64,000 bases of DNA from positions 5,022,001 through 5,086,000 of the forward strand of contig NZ_CP178543.1 of assembly GCF_047276495.1 (NCBI RefSeq). The letters run 5' to 3'. The translations under genes and the position numbers were made by a program. Shown here in pieces: positions 17,352 through 26,299 of this stretch (position 1 is the first letter of the stretch; every line of letters begins with the position of its first letter). The notes beneath the pieces are model-generated. The model did not search any database. It was not told the origin of the DNA and saw only the letters and a list, made by a program, of their open reading frames with translations. The stretch is from Capilliphycus salinus. GTDB lineage: Bacteria > Cyanobacteriota > Cyanobacteriia > Cyanobacteriales > Microcoleaceae.

Positions 17352-19515
17352 AACACCTATTAAAACGGATGGTTATTGTATCACTCAACTGCTGAAGAGA
17401 CAGAAGAAAAAAATTGGAGATGAAGCAGCAGAAAAGTTAAAACAAACTGCTGTTGATGTGGTCCAGAACTGTGTTGATGTCTATACTCAGACGTTCGGTG
17501 GTAATGATGTTGGTGCTTCGGGTCTAGGAAAAGTTAGTCATTCTCGTAAGGGTAAAGAATTTGTTAATGGCACGACTGGATTAATATATGGTAGAGTTCA
17601 AAGTGGAAAGACAATTACCACAATTGCTACGCTTGCGATCGCTCAAGATAATGGTTTTAAATGCTTTATTGTATTGACTTCTGATAATACTTGGTTGGGT
17701 AAACAAACAGCAAGTCGATTTAATACTGAACTCAAAGGAGGGCCTGTTGTCTTTGACTGGGAGCAATGGAATAAAGATCCTAAAGATTTTGCAGAAAGTA
17801 AATTGAGTCCTTATATTGAATATACAGGTGTAGTCTTAGTTTCTACCAAGAATGTTCGTCATCTAGATAACTTACTACAAGTTCTAACATCTGCTAAAGC
17901 CAGTAGTGTCCCCACTCTGATCTTTGATGATGAAGCTGATAATGCTAGTCTCAACACAAATGAAGCCAAGCAATTTAAAAAAGGTAAAGATTCTGTAGAG
18001 GATAGTCCAACTTTTGATAAAATCGGTAAGATTAGGAAAGAGGTAGCAAATCATATCTATGTACAAATCACGGCTACTCCTCAAAGTTTGCTTCTGCAAA
18101 ATCTTGAGCATCCATGTAAACCTACTTTCTGTGCTGCTCTTCCTGAACCGGGAAATAGTTATATGGGAGGAGACTTATTTTTTGCAGACAATAGCCCATA
18201 CTCTTATGTTGTTAGTGCCGAAGAAGTCAAGGAACTCAAAAAACAAAAAGGTCAAATTAATCCGGGTAATAATTGGGATATTCCTAAAGGTTTGAGACTG
18301 GCTTTATGCTGCTTCTTCTTGGCTTCTATTTATAAGATGCAAACCGAAGAAGATGAAGATGCTAAGTATTCTTTTCTAGCTCATATATGCTATAAGCGGG
18401 ATAATCACGAACATCTTGAAAAAGTGATTAGTAGTTTTGTTATCGATCTAGACAAAGCTCTTCGAGGTCAAGCATCTCCTACGAAGGAAAAAGAAGCTCG
18501 TAAATGGTTGAGCGAAGCCTATCAAGAGCTAGAGAAAACCGTGCAAAATTTATCTCCAATTGATGAGCTTCTTGAACACTTAAAACATGAATTACGAAGT
18601 GCAATTCCCAAAGTAATTAACGCAAACAATCCTGATAAAGAACCAAACTATAATCCGGGGATGAATATTTTAATAGGTGGAAATAGACTGGGACGAGGTG
18701 TAACAATTGAGGGATTAATGGTAACTTACTACGGGCGCGAAGCTAAACAGAAAATGATGGATACTGTTCACCAACACGCACGGATGTATGGTTATCGTCA
18801 AAACTTGAAGGATGTTACCCGTCTTTTTCTATCTGAAAGCATTCTAAAAGATTTCCGTACTATCCATGAGGCTGATGAGGGAATGCGTCAAGCTATTGGC
18901 GATGATCCAAGTCAAATTAAGCTTAAGCCTGTTTGGGTTGGTCGTCCACTAAAGCCTACTCGTTCTAATGTTTTAAATCCAGCAGCTATCAATGCTTTCA
19001 CACCTGGTTCAGAAATAAAACCTGCTGATCCACTTTGGAAAAAGCCGGAAATTAAGCAACATACAGAAGCTCTAGATCAGCTTTTAGCTCAATATAAGAA
19101 TCAGGAATATTCTAAAGTAGATATAGATTTCATAATCCAGCTTCTTCAACATATGCCAAGCCGTTCCTGTGAGGGACATCCCTGGGAGGATAAACGAGTT
19201 CAAGAAGCCTTACAAGCTATGAAAATAGAAGGTATTGAAAAAGGAATTCTCAATATAAATCGAGGTCAGAAAGGTGATGGACTTGGCTTGTCAAATAAAC
19301 CCCGTCCTTGGCGAGGTAGCTTTGGACAAAGTGAATTATTCAGTAAGCCAAAAAAGGAATATCCCGATGTTCCTACACTTGTAGTGATGTATGAAAAAGG
19401 TGAGAAAAAGAAGGGTTGGGATGAACAACCACTCTATCTTCCAACCCTAATTCTACCCAAGCATAAGTTTGTATTCATGTTTAACTATTCCGAAAAAACA
19501 CAAAAGTTAGAATGA
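17344..19515 (+). CDS. Z1-domain superfamily 2 helicase/ATPase, putative defence protein
   Basis: 723 residues from the ATG at 17344; an in-frame GTG at 17302 would add 14 residues but overlaps the likely upstream gene. Helicase-type motifs are clear: Walker A GRVQSGKT (about 83-90), DEAD-like FDDEAD (about 195), TATPQS (about 242), GRGVTIEGL (about 449) and the arginine-finger motif QHARMYGYR (about 476). This combination is characteristic of Z1-domain proteins, which Iyer and Aravind described in restriction-modification-like operons with MORC/MutL-type ATPases and endonucleases. Here only a small upstream protein accompanies it; no methylase, GHKL ATPase or nuclease gene is nearby. It is AT-rich and lies between two clusters of palindromic repeats, suggesting acquired DNA. 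Confidence 0.85.
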   Translation: MSKTPIKTDGYCITQLLKRQKKKIGDEAAEKLKQTAVDVVQNCVDVYTQTFGGNDVGASGLGKVSHSRKGKEFVNGTTGLIYGRVQSGKTITTIATLAIAQDNGFKCFIVLTSDNTWLGKQTASRFNTELKGGPVVFDWEQWNKDPKDFAESKLSPYIEYTGVVLVSTKNVRHLDNLLQVLTSAKASSVPTLIFDDEADNASLNTNEAKQFKKGKDSVEDSPTFDKIGKIRKEVANHIYVQITATPQSLLLQNLEHPCKPTFCAALPEPGNSYMGGDLFFADNSPYSYVVSAEEVKELKKQKGQINPGNNWDIPKGLRLALCCFFLASIYKMQTEEDEDAKYSFLAHICYKRDNHEHLEKVISSFVIDLDKALRGQASPTKEKEARKWLSEAYQELEKTVQNLSPIDELLEHLKHELRSAIPKVINANNPDKEPNYNPGMNILIGGNRLGRGVTIEGLMVTYYGREAKQKMMDTVHQHARMYGYRQNLKDVTRLFLSESILKDFRTIHEADEGMRQAIGDDPSQIKLKPVWVGRPLKPTRSNVLNPAAINAFTPGSEIKPADPLWKKPEIKQHTEALDQLLAQYKNQEYSKVDIDFIIQLLQHMPSRSCEGHPWEDKRVQEALQAMKIEGIEKGILNINRGQKGDGLGLSNKPRPWRGSFGQSELFSKPKKEYPDVPTLVVMYEKGEKKKGWDEQPLYLPTLILPKHKFVFMFNYSEKTQKLE

Positions 19516-19574
19516 GTTGATGAGGAAGAGTGAATGAAACTAGCAGCTAGGGCGATCGCTTAAGGTTTACAGTT

Positions 19575-19735
19575 GTAGGGTGGGTGACAACCGATAATTT
19601 AACTGTTGAAATCAGAAATTTTTTAATGTCACCCACCCTACTGTTAGTGAAAAACCCCTGTTCAAGTTGTCGGGTGGGTGACAACGGATAACTTAATTGT
19701 TGAAATCAAAAACTTTTTGATGTCACCCACCCTAC
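19575..19735. repeat. Second cluster of the 67-bp palindromic repeat
   Basis: Two copies, 19575-19641 and 19669-19735, with arms GT(A/C)GGGTGGGTGACA and TGTCACCCACCCTAC. A degenerate half-copy follows to about 19780. The cluster is bounded by GCGATCGCTTAA on both sides (about 19553 and 19781). It fills the gap between the Z1 gene and the toxin-antitoxin pair. Confidence 0.9.
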
Positions 19736-19841
19736 TGTTGAGATTTATAATTTTTTGATGTTATCCACCCTACTGTTAGGCGATCGCTTAAACGTGAAAT
19801 AACTGTGTTAAACTCAGGTTAGAGTAGGTGAAGTTTGAAAG

Positions 19842-20066
19842 ATGCAAAAAGTCTACAAAGTTAAGGCTAATGACTTAGATGATCGTTTTTTGACCGAGTT
19901 GAAAGCCATATTTCGCGACCGAGAGATTGAAATTGTTGTTTCGGAGGTTGATGAAACTTCCTATTTATTACAGTCTCCAGCTAATCGAGAAAAATTGATC
20001 AAAGCCGTAGATAATATTAAGAAAAGAGATAATCTAGTTGAATTTAATAGCGATGATCTGACATGA
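19842..20066 (+). CDS. YefM/Phd-like antitoxin
   Basis: 74 residues, the first gene of a pair whose TGA overlaps the toxin start (ATGA). The C-terminal half contains ETSYLLQSPANREKLIKAV, very close to the toxin-wrapping region of YefM-type antitoxins. The N-terminal part (about 40 residues) would be the DNA-binding/dimerisation segment for autoregulation but is shorter and less typical than E. coli YefM. As an antitoxin it would bind and neutralise the downstream RNase and repress the operon. It is flanked on both sides by 67-bp palindromic repeats. Confidence 0.85.
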   Translation: MQKVYKVKANDLDDRFLTELKAIFRDREIEIVVSEVDETSYLLQSPANREKLIKAVDNIKKRDNLVEFNSDDLT

Positions 20067-20326
20067 GAAGAAGAATCGTCTTTGAAGCATCAGCCTTTGA
20101 AGATTTTAACATATGGGCTACTCAGGATAAAAAACTGTATGGAAAAATTATTAAGTTAATTCAGGATATTGATCGCTCTCCTTTTGAGGGTTTGGGTAAA
20201 CCAGAACCTTTAAAATATGAACTCAGTGGATTTTGGTCAAGACGGATCAACGATGAGCATCGCTTAGTTGATCAGGTAACAGATGATGAAATTATTATAG
20301 CTTCATGTAGATATCATTACTCGTAA
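20063..20326 (+). CDS. YoeB/Txe-family mRNA interferase toxin
   Basis: 87 residues with the Txe/YoeB signature: SPFEGLGKPEPLKYELSGFW, SRRINDEHRLV and the C-terminal RYHYS. YoeB toxins cut mRNA at the ribosomal A site; the catalytic Glu, Arg and His residues of the family have counterparts here. The usual HRLVY tyrosine is replaced by Asp (HRLVD), otherwise length and ends are normal. Translation is probably coupled to the antitoxin through the ATGA overlap. The pair could stabilise this repeat-rich segment. Confidence 0.93.
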   Translation: MRRRIVFEASAFEDFNIWATQDKKLYGKIIKLIQDIDRSPFEGLGKPEPLKYELSGFWSRRINDEHRLVDQVTDDEIIIASCRYHYS

Positions 20327-20420
20327 TGATGATACCTATTAAAGTTGTATTTCAATTCTGCAAGAGAAAGATGATCATTACTGAAAGTGGGTGAAAGGCG
20401 AGCGCTTAAGGTTTACAATT

Positions 20421-20581
20421 TTAGGTGGGTGACAACCGATAATTTAACTGTTTAAATCTGAAACTTTTTGATGTCACCCACCCTACTGTTAGCCGAGCGC
20501 TTAAGGTTTACAATTTTAGGTGGGTGACAACGAATAACTTAACTGTTGAAATCAGAAACTTTTTGATGTCACCCACCCTAC
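20421..20581. repeat. Third cluster of the palindromic repeat, with direct-repeat flanks
   Basis: Two copies, 20421-20486 and 20516-20581, with a slightly shortened left arm TTAGGTGGGTGACA and intact right arm TGTCACCCACCCTAC. Each is preceded by the same leader GAGCGCTTAAGGTTTACAAT, so the unit that duplicated was larger than the palindrome. A degenerate half-copy ends at GGCGATCGCT near 20632. Nothing else is seen between the toxin gene and 20752. Confidence 0.88.
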
Positions 20582-20751
20582 TGTTGAAATTTATAATTTT
20601 TTGATGTTATCCACCGCACCGTTAGGCGATCGCTGTTCTGTTATATTTTTTAACCCCAACCTTGAAACAAAATATTTCTTTTGATTGATCCGGAACGATG
20701 AACGATTTTGATAACCTTTGAGATAAGGTAAATATCAAAGTCAAATAAATT

Positions 20752-21096
20752 ATGTTTAAAAATATTCAGATTCCGCTAACAATTAGTTTACTCATCGGTG
20801 GGTTTTTTGGGGGTATTTCTCCCGCTTTAGCCCAAGTTAGCGGTATAGAAAATCAACTCTGTCAACAGTACGAACAAGTTCCGGGTTCGGGTCAACAGAT
20901 CGATTGTTCTCAGGGCTTTGACGAAGGATATCAAGTAGGATTAGAATACGGACAAGAATATCGTGAATCTGAGGGAAGGGAACAAAGAATAGAAGCAGAA
21001 ATTGAAGCAATGATTCCGAATGATGCGACTGAAGCTTATCGAAATGGATTTATGTCGGGTTATCGAGTTGGATTCCAAGAAGGTTATCAACTCTAA
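20752..21096 (+). CDS. Small exported protein of unknown function
   Basis: 114 residues with a clear Sec signal peptide (positively charged start, hydrophobic 6-24, cleavage after ALA near residue 27). The mature part has two Cys (LCQQYEQ and DCSQGF) and two related segments, GFDEGYQVGLEYGQEY and GFMSGYRVGFQEGYQL. These Gly/Tyr repeats recall short GxxxGYxxG-type helices. It is probably periplasmic and possibly disulfide-bonded. I do not recognise a family. Confidence 0.75.
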   Translation: MFKNIQIPLTISLLIGGFFGGISPALAQVSGIENQLCQQYEQVPGSGQQIDCSQGFDEGYQVGLEYGQEYRESEGREQRIEAEIEAMIPNDATEAYRNGFMSGYRVGFQEGYQL

Positions 21097-21130
21097 TTTT
21101 GGGGTTGAAAGCAGCTAAAAATAAACTAGC

Positions 21131-21919
21131 TTAGTGTGAGCTTAAACTCTCTGAAGAAGTGACATCTTGTTCGGCTTGTTCCTGCATAATATACTTTTGA
21201 ATCCTAACTGCTTTTTCGTGAGCAATCTCACCTGTTAAGTCATCTCGACGAGAATCAAGTTCTAATAAAGCAGTCTTGCGACCGTAAAGAATGAGCAAGT
21301 CTAAAGGACGAATATAGGTCGAACCATTCGGCGCTCCGATATAGGTTTTATCCTGTCGCTGAATTCCCAAAACCATAATACCTTCGGCTTTTAATCGGAG
21401 TTGATGAAGTTGTTTATTAGCCAGCCAATCCGACGAGTTAACTTGCAATTCCATAACCCGATATTCGCCTTTGAGATGTAGTAAATTTGCATAATCTCGC
21501 ACATCTAAATTCGTCCAACTTCGCAACGCCCATCTCACTAATCGATTCAGATATCGGTTAAATCCTCGATGTCGAATTATTAAAGAAAGCAAAGCCAATC
21601 CTAAGAATAAGAGCAGCAATCTTAATATCCATTGCTCCGAGCGAGCCGTAGTTACAAAAGTTAGAACAACAGAAGAAATAACCGTAACAATTCCTGCATT
21701 TCCTAAGAACATTAACCACATAATAATTCGTCGTCGGACGGGATGATTAACGACTCCTTCCGACTCCTGGGTTGTAAAACCGGAACCTGTAAACGCTGAA
21801 CGAGCTTGAAAACGAGCGGACTGGCGAGATAAGCCGGTGAGGGTGAGCGCTTCGGAAGCAATTCGAGTCACCAATAAAGATAATGTCACCGCAACAAACA
21901 ATGAAATAATTGCTGGCAA
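21131..21919 (-). CDS. K+-channel-like membrane protein with TrkA C-terminal domain
   Basis: 262 residues. The N-terminal half has three or four hydrophobic segments (about 1-17, 66-87, 98-112). Between the first two lies RSAFTGSGFTTQESE, followed by MWLMFLGNAG, which resembles one pore-loop/second-helix module of KtrB/TrkH potassium transporters. Residues about 150-225 form a TrkA_C (RCK_C) regulatory domain: VNSSDWLANKQLHQLRL, GAPNGSTYIRPLDLLILYG. A role in K+ transport or its regulation is inferred. The start is TTG at 21919, supported by AAGGAACAGAAGAA; no ATG is suitably placed. It converges with the exported small protein gene. Confidence 0.75.
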   Translation of the reverse strand: MPAIISLFVAVTLSLLVTRIASEALTLTGLSRQSARFQARSAFTGSGFTTQESEGVVNHPVRRRIIMWLMFLGNAGIVTVISSVVLTFVTTARSEQWILRLLLLFLGLALLSLIIRHRGFNRYLNRLVRWALRSWTNLDVRDYANLLHLKGEYRVMELQVNSSDWLANKQLHQLRLKAEGIMVLGIQRQDKTYIGAPNGSTYIRPLDLLILYGRKTALLELDSRRDDLTGEIAHEKAVRIQKYIMQEQAEQDVTSSESLSSH

Positions 21920-22144
21920 TTCTTCTGTTCCTTTAGTTCTTCAATATCGAAGTATAAAGTAAAATCCCAGAGATCTCAAACTCAAACATGATGAAAGCTT
22001 GAAATCTGAAGTTTCTATCTATCCCGTTAATTTGATGTTCAAACAGAGGAAAGCGGCTATACCCCAAACCAGAATCTATCATCCGGGAGAGGTTAAACTA
22101 AAGCAATTTCGCTTAATCTATAAAATTAAAACTAGAGGTTAAAC

Positions 22145-22363
22145 ATGAACGATAAAAGTCAAAATCTACTGAATCATCTACAATCAGAAAATCTAACTAA
22201 ATTGGAAATAGCTACATTAATGGTGGCTCAGGGAATGTTAGCAAATCCTGCGGCCGATAAACGGGTTGATAAAGAAAAATTTGCAGAGGATGCTACAGCT
22301 TTAGCGCTGTTGTTTTTACAATCAGCCCAAGCTGTCTCTCAAAAGCTGGAGAATAATAAATAA
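22145..22363 (+). CDS. Small hypothetical protein
   Basis: 72 residues, ATG after ACTAGAGGTTAAAC. It is rich in helix formers (LTKLEIATLMVAQGMLANPA, ALALLFLQSAQAVSQKLE) without a signal peptide or membrane segment. Normal codon use and a sensible amphipathic composition support it as a real cytoplasmic protein. Family unknown. Confidence 0.6.
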   Translation: MNDKSQNLLNHLQSENLTKLEIATLMVAQGMLANPAADKRVDKEKFAEDATALALLFLQSAQAVSQKLENNK

Positions 22364-22433
22364 TAAAAACTTCCTTCGGAGTCAGCGATGAAGGTTGACT
22401 CCAATAATTCAAGAAAAACAATAGATGATTAAC

Positions 22434-23684
22434 CTAGCTTTGCTCATAAAAAATGATAGGTTCATTGGTTTTTCCATAGAACTTAGTAAAAGGAACGGCC
22501 GTCAAACCATGAATTAAAATTGATGCACAGATCATCAAACTACTGACCACCCAAATCGATTCTAGTCCGACTCGTTGAACCGATAAGTTGGCATAAAAAA
22601 CGGCTGCAACACCAATCGGCCCAAACCAACCCATAAATAAAGCATCCGTCCATTTTATTATGCTAGAAATCTGATTTTTCAAAGCAAGAACTGCTGGAAG
22701 TCGGCGTAGCAATAAAATAGCGCCGACTAAGAATAAACCCGACCAACCCAACTCAAGCCATTGTTGCCAGGGAAGATTTAAACCTAAAATTACAAAAATA
22801 TACAGGGTAAAAAATCGGTCAATGGCTTCTTGAACTTGTTCTTCTTGTGCGCGATCGCGACCGTTTACAACCATACTAAACATCACTCCAGAAACAAAAA
22901 CCGCTAAAATTCCATCGCTACCCAAGAGTTTTACTGCCGCCAATACAAAGATAGAAAGTGCTACAGTGTAGGCTAAAAATGAATGTTTTTCTAGCATCTT
23001 TTTGGCTTCTGACCACAGTAAGAGTTTACCGGCAATATATCCGAAGACTCCGCCTAAAATTACCGCTACTCCCACTTCCCAAATTAGCGTTTTAGTCAGC
23101 CAGTGAAAGATTGCTTCTCCGGGGGGTTTGGTGAGGAGTAAAATCGGTAAAAAAACAAAAGCATACCCCAAACCATCGTTAGCGGCTGACTCAGTAGAAA
23201 GGGTGTAACGGATGCGAGCAGGTAAATTTTGTTCTGCTATTGTTCCGGTTACAACTGAGGTTGCAATCACCGGATCTGTGGGGGTAATAATGGCACCAAT
23301 TAGCAGAGAAACCCAAAAAGGTAAGCCTAAAATTAGATAAACGAGCAAGCCACTAACTAACCACATTAAAGGCATAACTAGCCCCAATAAAATCGCTAGA
23401 GGCTGCCAATGTTTGAATAGATAACCTTTTGGTAATCGTAAAGCAACTCCCATGACTTGAATCGCAATCGCCAGACGAGCGCTTTGTTCTAAAATGGCTT
23501 CGGGTTTACCCCAATGTTCTAAGTGTACTAAATCTAATCCCCCTGAACTGATTAGAATTCCCACAAATAAAGCAACAATGGGATCGGAAATAAAAAAACG
23601 TCCTTTGATCAGGCTAGAAAATAATCCGAGTAGGATAACTAGCCCTCCGATTGTTAAGAGTGCAATATTGATTTCAAGCATCAT
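22434..23684 (-). CDS. Na+/H+ antiporter, CPA1 (NhaP-like) family
   Basis: 416 residues with about 12 transmembrane segments and no long cytoplasmic tail. The family core is visible: ITPTDPVIATSVVTG with the TDP unwound-helix motif, and ESAANDGLGYAFVFLP, equivalent to the ESxxND ion-binding segment. It exchanges Na+ or K+ for protons at the plasma membrane for pH and salt homeostasis. It is the last gene of a minus-strand set (kinase, PAP2 phosphatase, antiporter) with gaps of about 40 bp, likely an operon. Tandem ATGs at 23684 and 23681. Confidence 0.92.
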   Translation of the reverse strand: MMLEINIALLTIGGLVILLGLFSSLIKGRFFISDPIVALFVGILISSGGLDLVHLEHWGKPEAILEQSARLAIAIQVMGVALRLPKGYLFKHWQPLAILLGLVMPLMWLVSGLLVYLILGLPFWVSLLIGAIITPTDPVIATSVVTGTIAEQNLPARIRYTLSTESAANDGLGYAFVFLPILLLTKPPGEAIFHWLTKTLIWEVGVAVILGGVFGYIAGKLLLWSEAKKMLEKHSFLAYTVALSIFVLAAVKLLGSDGILAVFVSGVMFSMVVNGRDRAQEEQVQEAIDRFFTLYIFVILGLNLPWQQWLELGWSGLFLVGAILLLRRLPAVLALKNQISSIIKWTDALFMGWFGPIGVAAVFYANLSVQRVGLESIWVVSSLMICASILIHGLTAVPFTKFYGKTNEPIIFYEQS

Positions 23685-23721
23685 CTAATTTTTGATTCAT
23701 CAACGGATTTTTATAATTAAT

Positions 23722-24402
23722 TTAAGACGATAATTTTGATCGTTTTTCTGCTAGTTTTAGGGTAAAAATACAAGCACTTAACCAGACTAATCCGGCCGCA
23801 TATCCTGCTATAATATCAGTCGGCCAGTGAACACCTAAATACAAGCGGCTGAGTCCGATGAGAAAAATTAAAAGACTCGTTAGGCTGATAATAATTTTTG
23901 AGGAAGCTTGAAATTGAGTGATTAAGTAGTAGCTAACGATACCATAGACGACCAATGAAATCATCGCATGACCGCTCGGAAAACTTTTCAATTTTACATC
24001 TACAATTTGTTGCCAAAGTTGAGGTCGAGAGCGAGAAAATAGAACTTTTAGCCAGTAATTTAAACCCATTGCTCCTCCGGAAGCAATTGCGAGTATTCCT
24101 AACTTAGCCTTTTGTTTGTAGTGGATTAAAATAAAACTGACAACCCCGGTGAATAAAATTAAAAAATTTGGATTTCCTAAAACAGTAATACCGCGAAAGA
24201 TTTGGTTTAAAACCGGGGTATGCCAGGATTGAAAATGCTGAAGAATTGCTGTATCTAACGCTGTAGTCTCTTGTTCAAGCACTTCCTCAGCAATTTCAAA
24301 GAAAACCCAGAGTGATAGAGCGGATAAAATTAATCCACTACTAACCAGTGAGAAAAGCCGAGTGAAAATCCGAGAAGTAATTTTTTTGGTTTTTTGTTTC
24401 AT
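23722..24402 (-). CDS. PAP2-family membrane phosphatase
   Basis: About 226 residues with six transmembrane segments. The three acid-phosphatase motifs are intact: KVLFSRSRP, FPSGHAM and SRLYLGVHWPTDII with the catalytic His and Asp. Such enzymes dephosphorylate phosphatidic acid, undecaprenyl diphosphate or related lipid phosphates on the outer face of the membrane. It sits 44 bp downstream of a diacylglycerol-kinase-type gene, so the pair could interconvert diacylglycerol and phosphatidate. ATG at 24402 is chosen over a TTG one codon earlier. Confidence 0.92.
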   Translation of the reverse strand: MKQKTKKITSRIFTRLFSLVSSGLILSALSLWVFFEIAEEVLEQETTALDTAILQHFQSWHTPVLNQIFRGITVLGNPNFLILFTGVVSFILIHYKQKAKLGILAIASGGAMGLNYWLKVLFSRSRPQLWQQIVDVKLKSFPSGHAMISLVVYGIVSYYLITQFQASSKIIISLTSLLIFLIGLSRLYLGVHWPTDIIAGYAAGLVWLSACIFTLKLAEKRSKLSS

Positions 24403-24446
24403 CAACTGTTGGTTTATGGGCGATCAACTTCAATATTTTTATAAGT

Positions 24447-25493
24447 TTAATCGGGAATTCGATAATCGACAATCAAAACATCTATATTACTTTTATTCTC
24501 TTTTTGTTGGGTTTGAACTGGTTTTTGAGGTTTACCTGTCTTGGATTTAATTTTTAATCCGGGTAATCCTTCTAATTTTTCAGGTTGTTCAGAAGAAAAC
24601 TTATCGGGAACAAATACTTTTAATTGGCGAGAAACACACTCAATCTCAACAGGAGTTTTTCCGATCACTTCTCCATCGACAGCCACTTTTTGGGGGGGAT
24701 CGGTAGTAACTCGAATGCGTTGGGTTCGGAAGTAGCCAATATCATTTCGTTGAGCTTGATCTTCAGATAAAGCCGACAGGAGTAAATGATAAGATGCTCC
24801 CACAGCATTCCAACGATTTTTAGGGGCAAAAATTGTGACATCTAAGAGTCCATCATCCATAATAATTCCCGCCGGCCCCTGAGCTAAAATCGAAGAAGCT
24901 GGGGCAATATTAGCAATAGTAATAGCGGTTGCTTCTACTTCAATAATTCTATCGTTTGTTTCCAGTTGAGCGTGAAAGGTTTTAAATCCTTTCCACTGTT
25001 TGAAAGCCGCAATATAGTAAGCTAATATTCCTAAGCGATTTTTGGCTTTTCGATTGGCATCTTCAACCATCCCCGCTTCTAAACCCACACCCGCTAACAG
25101 CATCATGGGTTTTCCGTCACATTTCCCCATATCGACAACTCGCTCTTTTGCCGCTAAAATAATTTTGCAAGCCCCTTCTATTCCTTGGGGAATATTGAGA
25201 GCATTTGCAAAGGCATTAGCGGTTCCTCGGGGAATAATTCCTAATGGAATTTCGGTGTCCACTAAAACGCCGGCGACTTGAGAAACAGTACCATCTCCTC
25301 CTGAAGCAATTAAACATTCTACCTTTCGTTCGATAGCTTCACGGGCTAATTGTTCAGCGGATATGTCTTCAGTCGTAAACTGAATATCTAAATGAATATG
25401 GGGTTTCAAGTGGCGTTTAATTTCGGAGAGATCCTGATCGGGATCGCTTTGACCGGCGACCGGATTAAAAATTAAACACGCTGAATCAAGCAT
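24447..25493 (-). CDS. YegS/BmrU-type lipid (diacylglycerol) kinase
   Basis: 348 residues. The catalytic domain begins LIFNPVAGQSDPDQDL and contains the GGDGT nucleotide-binding motif in ASGGDGTVSQVAGVL, then PLGIIPRGTANAFANAL, all typical of YegS/Rv2252/BmrU kinases. The C-terminal beta-sandwich includes VDGEVIGKTPVEIE. Beyond about residue 305 there is a Lys/Gln-rich tail (KSKTGKPQKPVQTQQKENKS) that is not part of the fold. It phosphorylates diacylglycerol or a similar lipid on the cytoplasmic side of the membrane. First gene of a three-gene minus-strand set. Confidence 0.92.
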   Translation of the reverse strand: MLDSACLIFNPVAGQSDPDQDLSEIKRHLKPHIHLDIQFTTEDISAEQLAREAIERKVECLIASGGDGTVSQVAGVLVDTEIPLGIIPRGTANAFANALNIPQGIEGACKIILAAKERVVDMGKCDGKPMMLLAGVGLEAGMVEDANRKAKNRLGILAYYIAAFKQWKGFKTFHAQLETNDRIIEVEATAITIANIAPASSILAQGPAGIIMDDGLLDVTIFAPKNRWNAVGASYHLLLSALSEDQAQRNDIGYFRTQRIRVTTDPPQKVAVDGEVIGKTPVEIECVSRQLKVFVPDKFSSEQPEKLEGLPGLKIKSKTGKPQKPVQTQQKENKSNIDVLIVDYRIPD

Positions 25494-25755
25494 AAAAATT
25501 TTTCTCCCCTATTTTCAGGCTATTAACTGATAGGATATTCGACCTTAATTTTTCGGCTCTTAAGTTTGTGTTTAATCATAACAAAAAAATTAACGATTGA
25601 TTAAAACATCTGTAATTTATACCGTAAGAATGAAGAATCTATCGGGGGATATAGAAAAAAATTAAATGAGTTCAGCCAATGGGTAGAGGAAATCCAGAAG
25701 ATTACTAAGATAATATGTAAGTTGAAATTCTATTTATAAATTTTGGAGTTAATTT

Positions 25756-26115
25756 ATGGGTTGGTTAAGCAGACTTTTTGGTAGAGACGAAGAAGAGAAA
25801 GCCAAAAAATCAAAAACAGCAAAAACATCCGTCGCTCAAGCTCCGGCATCGACAGGCGGCGGATCAATTCCCTCTGAACGAGTGGGTTTGAATGGAGAAT
25901 ACGATCAAAGTGGCTTGGCCAAGCGAGTCGCTTACGCATTTGATCAAGATTCTCAAATTGACGATATTGAAACGCTCTGGGTTGCACAAACAGGTAGCAC
26001 GGTGGTTCTTAAAGGAACAGTTCCCAGTCAAGATCTTTTAAATAAAATTGTTTCTGTTGCCAAAAAAGTTGATGGTGCAACGAAGGTTGATACTTCTCAA
26101 GTTACCGTGAGTTAA
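25756..26115 (+). CDS. BON-domain protein
   Basis: 119 residues. A basic/acidic N-terminal stretch (MGWLSRLFGRDEEEKAKKSK) and a Gly/Pro linker precede a BON domain (about 50-118): RVAYAFDQDSQIDDIETLWV, VVLKGTVPSQDLLNKIVSVA, TKVDTSQVTV. BON domains bind phospholipids or mediate envelope protein contacts and are often osmotically induced. No signal peptide is present, so it is probably cytoplasmic and may associate with the inner membrane through the amphipathic N-terminus. ATG follows GGAGTTAATTT. Confidence 0.88.
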   Translation: MGWLSRLFGRDEEEKAKKSKTAKTSVAQAPASTGGGSIPSERVGLNGEYDQSGLAKRVAYAFDQDSQIDDIETLWVAQTGSTVVLKGTVPSQDLLNKIVSVAKKVDGATKVDTSQVTVS

Positions 26116-26299
26116 GCTAACAAGAATAGAAAAACAAAGCACTGTTAGAGTAATCTATTTTTGCTCTAGAGTGCTATTGTCTATTTAAAAGTATAGAAAA
26201 CGGATTGACCCAAGTTTTTAAAGTTGAATAAACATTCATCTCGGGTTTGCAGTCGTGAGATTGTAAACTATAAAAAGTACAAGTAAATTTTGAGTGATT

